A stretch of DNA of 64,000 nt from Dysgonomonas gadei ATCC BAA-286. Lineage in GTDB: Bacteria > Bacteroidota > Bacteroidia > Bacteroidales > Dysgonomonadaceae. Below the pieces are notes generated by a model. It did not search any database. It was not told the DNA's origin and saw nothing but the letters and a program-made list of their open reading frames with translations. The stretch covers positions 91,816 to 155,815 of the forward strand of contig NZ_GL891983.1 of the NCBI RefSeq assembly GCF_000213555.1, given 5' to 3'. A program made the translations under genes and the position numbers. This document shows, one piece after another, positions 17,598 to 26,300 of this stretch (its first letter is position 1; every line of letters starts with the position of its first letter).

Positions 17598-18340
17598 TGA
17601 CAGAAAAAGTAATACATACGGAAAACCTCACAAAGAAATTCGGCAATTTCACGGCCGTAGATAATATTTCTTTCAGTGTAGACAGAGGTGAGATATTCGG
17701 CTTTCTGGGGGCAAACGGCGCAGGAAAAACAACCGCTATGCGGATGCTCTGCGGATTGAGCTACCCAAGCTCAGGAAAAGGCATGGTTGCAGGATTCGAT
17801 ATTGCCCGACAACAGGAAGACGTAAAGAGAAACATAGGCTATATGAGTCAGAAATTCTCATTATACGAAGACCTGAAGGTATGGGAAAACATGCGCCTGT
17901 TTGGAGGAATATACGGAATGAAAGACAAAGAGATATCAAGCAAAACGGATGAAATACTGACCGAACTGGGTTTTATAAATGAACGTAATACACTTGTAAA
18001 AGAATTACCTCTCGGTTGGAAACAGAAGCTGGCTTTCTCGGTCTCTATCTTTCACGAACCGAAAGTCGTTTTTCTCGATGAACCGACCGGAGGTGTCGAT
18101 CCTGCTACCCGCCGTCAGTTTTGGGAGCTGATATATCAGGCTGCCGATAGAGGGATCACTGTATTTGTAACTACTCATTATATGGATGAAGCCGAATATT
18201 GCCGCAGGGTATCTATTATGGTCGATGGCAAGATAGAGGCTCTGGACACTCCTGCCAATCTCCGCCACCGGTTTAATGCGGAGAGTATGGATGGAGTATT
18301 TCAGCAGTTGGCGAGGAAAGCTCTTAGAGTTGACAATTGA
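17597..18340 (+). CDS. ABC transporter ATPase, YbhF C-terminal-half-like
   Basis: Second nucleotide-binding subunit, 247 residues. Walker A is GANGAGKT and Walker B VVFLDEPTGGVD, with an intact TTHYMDEA switch. The signature is degenerate (LPLGWKQ instead of LSGGxxQ), exactly as in the C-terminal ATPase half of E. coli YbhF. With its neighbour it should form an asymmetric heterodimer with one competent ATP site. The last residues (RVDN) and the stop codon are encoded by the left copy of an inverted repeat that starts at 18328. The insertion there appears to have supplied the gene's present end. Confidence 0.9.
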   Translation: MTEKVIHTENLTKKFGNFTAVDNISFSVDRGEIFGFLGANGAGKTTAMRMLCGLSYPSSGKGMVAGFDIARQQEDVKRNIGYMSQKFSLYEDLKVWENMRLFGGIYGMKDKEISSKTDEILTELGFINERNTLVKELPLGWKQKLAFSVSIFHEPKVVFLDEPTGGVDPATRRQFWELIYQAADRGITVFVTTHYMDEAEYCRRVSIMVDGKIEALDTPANLRHRFNAESMDGVFQQLARKALRVDN

Positions 18341-18364
18341 AAATGGACAATTGACAGTGAATAG
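18328..18364 (+). repeat. Left inverted repeat of the four-helix-bundle cassette
   Basis: This 37-bp sequence (starting AGTTGACAATTGAAAATGG) is the inverse of 18773-18809, with about 31 of 37 positions matching. It overlaps the end of the upstream ATPase gene. A related copy is at 47447-47479. Confidence 0.7.
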
Positions 18365-18380
18365 CAAAACCTATTTACTA

Positions 18381-18731
18381 CTAACTTCTGTTAAATCGTT
18401 CTTTTGTTGTTTTTACAATACTTATAAGAAGTTTTATTAATTCTTGACAATCTAAATGAATGGAAACAAATTCTTTCTCCGATAAAAAAGCTGCATCTTT
18501 CAAAAGCATAAGCCAATATTCGGTTTCGTTGGCTTCTTTTAAAGCGATATTCATTTTGTTTAGAAAATCAGCTTTAGACTGGGCATGTTCACCTTCTTTT
18601 ATCAAGGCCCCAATAGCTGTTCCACTACGAAGTAATTGTTTTGACAAAACATATTCGTTATGTTCTGCCACAAGCCACTTATACAGATTTATTATTCTTA
18701 GAGCAAAGTTATACGATTTTTCAGCAACCAT
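18381..18731 (-). CDS. Four-helix-bundle protein (23S rRNA intervening-sequence protein family)
   Basis: A 116-residue protein, almost entirely helical, matching the S23/IVP four-helix-bundle family. Typical features are an N-terminal helix with FALRIINLYKWL, then LSKQLLRSGTAIGALIKEGEHAQSKADF (the conserved loop between helices 1 and 2), and ALKEANETEYWLMLLKDA. The family is found in 23S rRNA intervening sequences and as orphan genes, and its relatives include the Avd protein of diversity-generating retroelements. There is no rRNA, reverse transcriptase or template repeat here. The gene points against the efflux operon it interrupts and lies between two 37-bp inverted repeats, so it looks like an inserted cassette. 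Its function is unknown. Confidence 0.85.
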   Translation of the reverse strand: MVAEKSYNFALRIINLYKWLVAEHNEYVLSKQLLRSGTAIGALIKEGEHAQSKADFLNKMNIALKEANETEYWLMLLKDAAFLSEKEFVSIHLDCQELIKLLISIVKTTKERFNRS

Positions 18732-18772
18732 TGGTAAATTAATAATTAACGAAAATAATCATAAACTTTGAA

Positions 18773-18809
18773 ATATCCATTGTCAACTGTCCATTATCAA
18801 CTGTCAACT
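18773..18809 (-). repeat. Right inverted repeat of the four-helix-bundle cassette
   Basis: Reverse-complement partner of 18328-18364. It ends 9 bp before the ATG of the permease gene at 18819. Confidence 0.7.
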
Positions 18810-18818
18810 ATTAATTAG

Positions 18819-19925
18819 ATGAAACAATTCATAAGCTTCGTCAAAAAAGAATTCTTCCACATATTTCGCGACAGGCGTACTATGCTTATCCTGCTTGGCA
18901 TGCCCATCGTGCAGATTATACTTTTCGGGTTCGCTATCACAACAGAAGTGAAAAATACGCAGATTGCGATATTTGACCCCTCAAAAGATATTTCAACACA
19001 GCGCATCACGGAACAATTACAGGCCAGTGAATATTTTACTGTTACGGAAGTACTAAATAATCCCGATGATATAGACAGAGTATTCAAAGAAGGGAAAGTT
19101 AATCTGGTAGTCGTATTCGGAGAGAATTTCAGTGATAACATGCTGCATACCGGGGAAGCGTCTGTACAACTTATATCTGATGCCACCGACCCAAATCAGG
19201 CAAGCATGCTTTCCGGTTACGCGACCAGTATTATCACCTCCTATCAACAAGAACTAATGCAGGAATATAAAGTTCCGTTTCAGATTATACCTGAGATAAG
19301 AATGCTATACAATCCTCAGCTTAAAAGCGCCTATAACTTCGTTCCCGGAGTAATGGGACTTATACTGATGCTTATATGCGCCATGATGACATCCATAGCT
19401 ATTGTTCGCGAAAAAGAACAGGGTACTATGGAAATACTATTAGCATCGCCGATTAAGCCGATATACATCATTCTCGCAAAGATGGTTCCATACTTCACCC
19501 TATCTTTTGTCAATCTGTCTACTATACTCCTTTTGTCGGTCTTTGTATTGCAGGTGCCCATCGCAGGTAGTCTGTTCTGGCTGACAATCGTGTCCGTCCT
19601 GTTCATTATGGTGGCATTGGCTTTAGGCTTGCTTATCTCTACTATTGTAGATACACAGGTCGCAGCCATGCTGGTCTCCGGTATGGGATTGATGATGCCT
19701 GTGATGCTGCTTTCGGGAATGATATTCCCTATAGAAAGTATGCCTGCGGTTCTCCAATGGTTTTCTGATATCATACCGGCAAAATGGTATGTATCATCTG
19801 TAAGAAAGCTTATGATAGAGGGGGTGGATGTAGTATTTGTATTAAAAGAGATGATAATACTATTAGTTATGGCAGTATCCCTGATAGTGGTAAGTTTAAA
19901 GAAGTTCAAAACAAGGCTCACTTAA
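18819..19925 (+). CDS. ABC-2 type permease (YbhS-like)
   Basis: Membrane subunit of the drug exporter, 368 residues. One N-terminal membrane helix (MLILLGMPIVQIILFGFAI) follows a short cytoplasmic segment (FVKKEFFHIFRDRR). A large extracytoplasmic domain of about 130 residues comes next, then five more helices with the typical MTSIAIVREKEQGTMEILLASPI coupling segment and GMIFPIESMP before the last helix. This is the layout of ABC2_membrane_3 proteins such as YbhS/YhhJ. It pairs with the next permease and the two ATPases upstream. It is separated from the ATPase genes by the inverted-repeat cassette. Confidence 0.9.
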   Translation: MKQFISFVKKEFFHIFRDRRTMLILLGMPIVQIILFGFAITTEVKNTQIAIFDPSKDISTQRITEQLQASEYFTVTEVLNNPDDIDRVFKEGKVNLVVVFGENFSDNMLHTGEASVQLISDATDPNQASMLSGYATSIITSYQQELMQEYKVPFQIIPEIRMLYNPQLKSAYNFVPGVMGLILMLICAMMTSIAIVREKEQGTMEILLASPIKPIYIILAKMVPYFTLSFVNLSTILLLSVFVLQVPIAGSLFWLTIVSVLFIMVALALGLLISTIVDTQVAAMLVSGMGLMMPVMLLSGMIFPIESMPAVLQWFSDIIPAKWYVSSVRKLMIEGVDVVFVLKEMIILLVMAVSLIVVSLKKFKTRLT

Positions 19926-20012
19926 TAAATAAGCTGTTAGCTTATGGCCTTTAACTGTTAGAAAATACAGAAAAGGCTATAGGCTAATGGCTGACAGCTA
20001 AAAGCTAACAAT
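19926..20012. repeat. Repeat-word spacer between the two permease genes
   Basis: The 87-bp gap is made of variants of one word family (AGCTGTTAGCTTATGGCC, GGCTATAGGCTAATGGCTG, AGCTAAAAGCTAACA). It contains no start signals other than those at its right end. It looks like expanded filler rather than unique sequence. Confidence 0.5.
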
Positions 20013-21125
20013 ATGATAAAGTTTCTTATCGAAAAAGAATTCAAGCAGATTCTGAGGAATAAGTTCCTTCCGAAATTGATAATGGTATGGCCTGTTATGA
20101 TGATGCTTATCATGCCCTGGGCAGCGAATCAGGAGATAAAAGACATCCGCCTGAGTATTGTCGACAATGACCATAGTTCCTATTCGGAGCGTCTTGTTAA
20201 TAAAATAACTTCTTCCGGATATTTTCTTCTTACAGACGTATCTGCATCGAATAATAAAGCCTTGGAAAGTATAGAATCCGGCAAAGCGGATATTATACTG
20301 GAAATACAACCTGACTTTGAAAAAAATCTTGTAAGGGACGGCCTGGCCAATGTAATGATTTCAGCCAATGCGGTAAATGGAGTCAAAGGTGGGCTGAGCT
20401 CATCTTATATGACTTCTATTCTTAGCAACTTTGGAAGTGAAATACGTGGCGAATGGGTGCAAACAAGCTCAAAGGCTATTCAGCCTGTTATCAACATAGT
20501 ACCCTTGAATAAGTTCAATCCGCATCTGGACTACAAAGTGTTTATGGTGCCGGCACTGATGGTAATGTTACTTACCTTACTAGCCGGATTCCTTCCTGCC
20601 CTGAACATTGTAGGGGAAAAAGAGACCGGAACTATCGAACAGATGAATGTGACTCCTGTTAATAAATTTACCTTTATTCTGGCAAAATTGATCCCATACT
20701 GGATTATCGGAGGTATTGTACTCACGGTTTGCTTCTTGCTTTCCGCTTTAGTGTATGGGCTGACTCCTTCGGGAAGCCTTCTCACTATCGGACTCTTTGC
20801 CGGGGTTTACACGCTTGTAGTTTCGGGACTGGGATTAGTTATATCAAACTATTCGAACACTACACAGCAGGCCATGTTTGTCATGTTCTTTTTCCTTATT
20901 GTTTTGATTCTGATGAGTGGTATGTTCACTCCCATAAACAGTATGCCGGAGTGGGCAAAAATCATTACTATGGCTAATCCTTTGAGATACTTTATAGAAG
21001 TTATGCGTATGGTATTTCTGAAAGGGAGCGCATTAGCAGATATGACAACACATATAGTTGTCCTCATAGGGTTTGCCCTCTTCTTTAATATATGGGCGGT
21101 TATAAGTTACAAGAAGACGAATTGA
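20013..21125 (+). CDS. ABC-2 type permease (YbhR-like)
   Basis: Second membrane subunit, 370 residues, with the same architecture as its neighbour. It has an N-terminal helix (PKLIMVWPVMMMLIMPWA), an external domain with QEIKDIRLSIVDNDHSSYSE, and a C-terminal five-helix part with NIVGEKETGTIEQMNVTPVNKFTF and SGMFTPINSMPEWAK. It corresponds to E. coli YbhR and completes the exporter (tolC, hlyD, two ATPases, two permeases). It is the last gene of the operon, followed by a strong terminator. Confidence 0.9.
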   Translation: MIKFLIEKEFKQILRNKFLPKLIMVWPVMMMLIMPWAANQEIKDIRLSIVDNDHSSYSERLVNKITSSGYFLLTDVSASNNKALESIESGKADIILEIQPDFEKNLVRDGLANVMISANAVNGVKGGLSSSYMTSILSNFGSEIRGEWVQTSSKAIQPVINIVPLNKFNPHLDYKVFMVPALMVMLLTLLAGFLPALNIVGEKETGTIEQMNVTPVNKFTFILAKLIPYWIIGGIVLTVCFLLSALVYGLTPSGSLLTIGLFAGVYTLVVSGLGLVISNYSNTTQQAMFVMFFFLIVLILMSGMFTPINSMPEWAKIITMANPLRYFIEVMRMVFLKGSALADMTTHIVVLIGFALFFNIWAVISYKKTN

Positions 21126-21142
21126 ATACATATTATAAAAAT

Positions 21143-21176
21143 AAGAAAGGATATCTTGCTTAAGATATCCTTTCTT
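21143..21176. terminator. Bidirectional terminator
   Basis: A perfect 15-bp stem (arms 21143-21157 and 21162-21176, 4-nt loop) between the convergent permease and DUF349 genes, with A-rich flank on the left and T-rich flank on the right. Confidence 0.85.
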
Positions 21177-21198
21177 CATATTCTATATAAGAGAGTCT

Positions 21199-23265
21199 CT
21201 ATTTTTCCAACTCATTCAGATTTTCATCGATGGCCTCTATTTTCTTAACAAGCAAGTCCATCTCATTTTTCAGATTCTCTATTTTATGAGTAATATCTTT
21301 CAGAAGGCCGCCGCCCCCCTTCGATGAAACGGAAAGGAAATTCATATTATTCTCATAAGTTTGAAGATCTGTTTTCACCTTATTATATTGGTGCATCAGA
21401 TGATCCCTTTCTTTGTATAATACCCGCTTTGGATTGTCTTGTTTCGACATATCCTTCATATTCGATTTGAAAGCCTCGAAACGACGTTCCGTCTTATCCA
21501 CTTTCAAGCGATCATAATGGGCATCCACAGCCTGATGGAATTCTTTATAAATCCTGTCTTTTTCTTTAAACGGAACAAATCCTATTTTATGGAATTCATC
21601 CGCTAAAGCACGCACCTGAGCGATTGCTTCCGATGCTTCTAAAGATTCGTCTATATTATTTATCTTCTCTATAATTTCTTTCTTAGCTGTAAGATTTTCA
21701 AGCTCCTCACCTTTTTGTGAAGATTCGTTCTTCTTTTTCTGCTCGAAGAAATAATCACAGGCTGTAACAAATTCTTTCCAGATAGCATCCGAATATTTAC
21801 GGGGAACCGGACCGATGGTTTTCCACTCTTTCTGTATACCGATGAGTTTATCTGCTGTAGATTTCCATTCGGTGCTGTCTTTCAACATTTTTGCCTGTTC
21901 GCACAAAGAACGTTTTTTCTCGAGGTTGATATCCATCTCGTCCCTCACCCCTCTGAAAAATTCGCTTTTACGTTCGAAGAATGTATCGCACAATGCCCTG
22001 AACTCTTCAAATATCTGTGTGTTCACCTTTTTAGGCACAAACCCAATGGTTTTCCATTTAGCCTGCAATTCAATTACTTCCTTGCTTTTTTCATCCCAAT
22101 CTTTGAATGAATTAAGCGTAGAATAATCAATTGTTTTGAGGGTTTCGCAAATTGCAGTCTTTTCTGCCAGATTCTCCTCTTCTTTTCCTTTCAGAGATTC
22201 GAAATGTGTCTGATATTTTTTATTTATAGCAGTAGATGCATCTTTGAAGCGTGTCCAGGTTTCTTCTCTGAGTTCTCTGGCTACAGGACCTATCTCACGC
22301 CATTGTTGATGGAAATTCTGAAGCTGATGGAATGCTGACACTGCATCTGCGTCATCTATTAGTTTTTCTACAGCATCAATTATAGATGTTTTCAGTTCCA
22401 GATTCTTCTTAAAGTCATAATCACGGAACTCGTTGTTTATCTTAATCAGGTCATAGAATTTTTCCGTATAAATCTGATATGATTTCCACAACTCCTTAAC
22501 TTTAGCCTGAGGAACCAATGCGATATCGCTCCACTGTTGCTGTAAATCTTTGAACTCTTTATATAACTTATTAAAGTCGTCTGAACTTTCAGTCAGATTC
22601 TTAATCGAATCTATTATTTGAAGTTTTTTATTATAGTTATCTTCCTTAAGTCTTTCTTCTGCAATGGCGTTGCTTGCCCGCTTCTCTTTTATTTCATTTA
22701 AGAAAGTTTTTACCACATCCTCACTAGGGTCGGGTGTAGGCGTGAAAGTTTCAGCATCATTGCCTGCTTCGGCAAATGCTGCTTTCTCCGCTTCCACACT
22801 TGCAGAACGAAGTTTATAATATGCCTGTTTCAAAGCTTCCACCTCTGCACGCGAAGGTAATTCGGATTGTGATGCCAGATTTTTTAAGTTCTCTATTATC
22901 TCATCCTTTGTCAAAGATGCGTGCTTTGTCACATGAGCCTCTGTAGTTGCCTCAGGTTGCTCTGTATCGTCTTCCGACTCATTATTTTCTGCTGACACAG
23001 TTGGCTCTTCCGGGTCTTCCGCAATTTCAGCCACTGCCTCTATTTCAGGAGTAGTCTCTGCTGCGGGCTCAACTTCTTTTGCTGACTCCGGTTCTTCAAC
23101 TGTTTCTTCCTCTTTTACTGGCTCAACATTTTCAGCCGGGGTTTCTTTTTCAGCAGATTCATTCTCTACCGCTTCAACGTTAGCTTCTATAGGCTTTGTT
23201 TCTTCGGCTTTGTTCTCGTCAGAAGGGTCTCCCACAGGCAATTTGGGCTCTAGGTTCTCGTTCAT
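21199..23265 (-). CDS. DUF349 repeat protein with acidic N-terminal region
   Basis: A 688-residue cytoplasmic protein. The first 110 or so residues are very acidic and low in complexity (Glu/Pro/Ala/Thr repeats). The remainder consists of about six DUF349 three-helix repeats, recognisable by recurring W...IG.VP motifs such as LQAKWKTIGFVPKK, IQKEWKTIGPVPRK and FHKIGFVPFKEKD. It ends in a coiled coil. DUF349 proteins are common in Bacteroidetes and have no settled function. The helical repeats suggest a scaffold or RNA/ribosome-associated role, which is only inference. It is monocistronic. Confidence 0.88.
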   Translation of the reverse strand: MNENLEPKLPVGDPSDENKAEETKPIEANVEAVENESAEKETPAENVEPVKEEETVEEPESAKEVEPAAETTPEIEAVAEIAEDPEEPTVSAENNESEDDTEQPEATTEAHVTKHASLTKDEIIENLKNLASQSELPSRAEVEALKQAYYKLRSASVEAEKAAFAEAGNDAETFTPTPDPSEDVVKTFLNEIKEKRASNAIAEERLKEDNYNKKLQIIDSIKNLTESSDDFNKLYKEFKDLQQQWSDIALVPQAKVKELWKSYQIYTEKFYDLIKINNEFRDYDFKKNLELKTSIIDAVEKLIDDADAVSAFHQLQNFHQQWREIGPVARELREETWTRFKDASTAINKKYQTHFESLKGKEEENLAEKTAICETLKTIDYSTLNSFKDWDEKSKEVIELQAKWKTIGFVPKKVNTQIFEEFRALCDTFFERKSEFFRGVRDEMDINLEKKRSLCEQAKMLKDSTEWKSTADKLIGIQKEWKTIGPVPRKYSDAIWKEFVTACDYFFEQKKKNESSQKGEELENLTAKKEIIEKINNIDESLEASEAIAQVRALADEFHKIGFVPFKEKDRIYKEFHQAVDAHYDRLKVDKTERRFEAFKSNMKDMSKQDNPKRVLYKERDHLMHQYNKVKTDLQTYENNMNFLSVSSKGGGGLLKDITHKIENLKNEMDLLVKKIEAIDENLNELEK

Positions 23266-23391
23266 ATAGTTAGTTTTTAATGGATGAAGGTAATACCTTA
23301 TGTTTTTCGCTCGGCAAATTAATCATTTTTTTTTGTCATATCAACTAATAATATAAAGTTTTTTAACTAACGTAGCTAAAATAGAGTATTA

Positions 23392-26300
23392 TCATCGATC
23401 TTTCTCTTGTTGTTTCCGCTTTTCTTCGGCTTGTTTTTCCTTTTCTTTACGTTCAGCTTCGCGGGCTTTTTCTTTTTCATCGCGCTCTTTTTCACGTTGA
23501 CCAAGACGTTCTTTCTGTATGCGTTCTTTCTCCTTACGTTCTTCTTCGCGGGCTTTCTCTTTTTCTTTTCGTTCCCGCTCCTGTTGTCGTTGCCGTTCTT
23601 CCTGCTGACGGATCCGCTCTTTGCGCTCGTCCTCTTTCTGTTTGCGTTCGTCCTCTCTGGCCTTAATCGCCGCACGTTCAGCATCTTTCTTCTGCTGTTG
23701 TTCCTGTTGTATTTGTTGCTGACGTTGTTTTTCCACAGCTTTTATAGAATCCTGAGTTGCCTTTTCAGCTTTGGCAATGGCATCGACTTTGGCCTTTTCA
23801 GTCTTGTTGATAGAATCCTGCCGGGCTTTTTCTATTGCTTTCAATTCTTTCTGACGCTGTTTTTCCTTACGTTGCTGTTCTTTCAGTTCCGCTTTTTCTT
23901 CTTTAGTCAGGCTTTCCCTGTTTTTATATTTATTAAACAAATTCTTAATACCATCCACCGGATTATTTACAATATCTTCTACAGATTCTATTACATCATT
24001 TACTTTTCCGGCTTTCTCCAATTGTTCTTTAGTTAGCAGATCGTCTGCATTTATTTGCTTGTCATTTACAGGTTTTTCGGGTTGTTTAGCAACCTCATCA
24101 TCCCTCTTTATTTCAACAGGTGGAATTTCTTTTTCTGTTTCCGGTCGAATAATATCATCCTCTGGCTGTTCTGGCAACTCCGGCAATGTCACATCCTGAT
24201 CATCGGTAGCCGGTTGTACTGTCAGCCTGTCAATTATTCCTTTATTATTCCAGTATGCAATTAGCTGAGGCATTTGTTTTTCGTAATGTTCAGCAAAGAA
24301 AGTCATATATTGCTCCAATCCCAAGCGAGGAAGCATACCTGTATAGTTGTCTACCGAAATAGGCAGTACAAGAATAGACGTATCCACCTTGTGCATCAAT
24401 CCGTCTTCGCCGAAGGCCTTATTCATATATGATCTGATATTGGCAAACGATTCGAATCCTTTGATTTGTAGCATATCATAAGGCGGTTCGGTATCGAAGT
24501 TCAGGTCGAATGTTTGGATTACATAATTGGAAAAATTATAATCAGCTACCTGATAGAGTAATTCATTTCTGTCTATCGTATTCGATTTATACATTAATAA
24601 GAGCAAATACTCTGTATCCAGACTGTCGCTATACGCTAAAACCTTTCCGTTTTCACCCACCGAAGCACTATCTCCGAGGTAAGCCTTACTCCAGTCAAAT
24701 TCCGTAATAGGTGTACCATCTGACAATATAATCCGGCCTTCTTTTATTCTTTCCAGAATCTCTGTAGCCAATGGGGTGACATCAGCTTTCGGAAACTTTT
24801 GCACTACTTCGGCCAGATTATCACCCAATGCCTTTACATCGCGGGTCTGAGCATAAGACAGTGCATTCAGGAAAGCAAACTTAGGCATCATATCCGTAAA
24901 TGGATATTTGGCTTTCATTGCCTGATAATTGTTTCTTACAATCTGCACATCTGCCCTTTGATAAGCAGCGTAGGCTTCATTATACAACGAATCCTGCAAA
25001 AGTGGCATATGCCTGAAATTCCACTCAAAATCAGGTTCGGACAATGGTATGGCATATTGCCCCTGAGGAAATTCTGTCAATAACTTATTCCGGTAAACAG
25101 CCAACATATCCTGATCCCCAAGTTGCATATAAATCAGCAATAACTGGTAATATATTTCTTCCAGATTAGGTGTAGCTGGGTAACGGCTTATATCGGCATT
25201 AAAAGTCTCTATGGCCAGAGGCAAGTCTTCCAGTTTGTCTTTATATATTTTCCCCATATTGAATAGGGCATTCTCTATTAATTCGTTCGACTCTTTCATA
25301 GCCTCCTCGGTAAGGGGCAATTGCTGCAAATAATAATCGACAGAATATTTATCTTCGATAGCACTCATCTCTCCCGGCTCCGTTACATTTCCTTGTCCTA
25401 AACCCGTTTGTCCCGAACTGATCGAATCTGACATGCTTATTTCATCCAGTTTATCAAAAGAGGAAATACCCGACTTGCTACGTCTTCGCCAGTCATCTTC
25501 GAGTTTGCGATTGCCCCATTGCTTCTGAAAAGCAACTTTCCCCTGGGCTACAGTCTGATCATTATAAAAATAGAATTGAGTATCTGCATCTTGCTGACCA
25601 GCCGTTCCTGGCTGAAATGTTTGATTTTGGGGAATATTATGAGACAAACTTGTTTCCAGTTGGTCCCAACTTGTGATTCTGTTCCCCTGTTCTTCTACCC
25701 GCTTTAGTCTTTCCTCTTCTCTAAGGCGTTCCTCCTCTTCTTTTTTTAGTTCGTCTATTTTTTTATGAATAATCTCAAGACGTTGTTCTTCGGGAAGGCT
25801 CGCCAAATGCTGCAAGCTATCCTGCTCATATACGACGATCGCATGTACAACCAACTCGTCCAAGACCTCGGAACGAAAAGAAACACGCGGATAACTTGCA
25901 TCGTTTTTTTTCAACTGAGGTAAAGCCTCGGAATAACATGGCTGGGCCGGAATAAAATCTCTCCTGCCAAAATAAATATCCCCCAGCGATACCTGCGCCA
26001 TAGCTTTGTCATATCCGTTACGGACACTTTCTTTTATCGCGGTACGGTAATTTTCTATCGCTTTAGCTGTATCTTGCTGTTGCAGGTATATATTCCCGAT
26101 GGTATTGTATACCTGATCCTTATAATCCTTATTCTTCGAACTTTTAGCCATACCTCTAAGAGAAGATATCACATCGGAAGTCTTCCTGGAGGTATCGAGC
26201 TGTAATTCCTGCAATTTGGAATTAAATGTGAACTTATAAGGAGTATTCATCCCGTATACATTCGAGAAAGCCTTGGCGGCGGCGGTTTTATTTCCCGTTT

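Noticed and set aside
18381..18731. Diversity-generating retroelement (four-helix-bundle protein as Avd)
   Set aside because: No reverse transcriptase, template repeat or variable repeat is near; the protein fits the orphan 23S-IVP group better.
23376..23684. A basic minus-strand ORF of 102 codons
   Set aside because: It lies in another frame of the same low-complexity tail and has no start context or family features.
23407..24036. A plus-strand ORF of 209 codons, very rich in Phe and Leu
   Set aside because: It is the exact antisense of the Lys/Glu-rich tail of the PorW/SprE-like gene. AAG/GAA codons read as CTT/TTC on the other strand, so the ORF is a compositional shadow.
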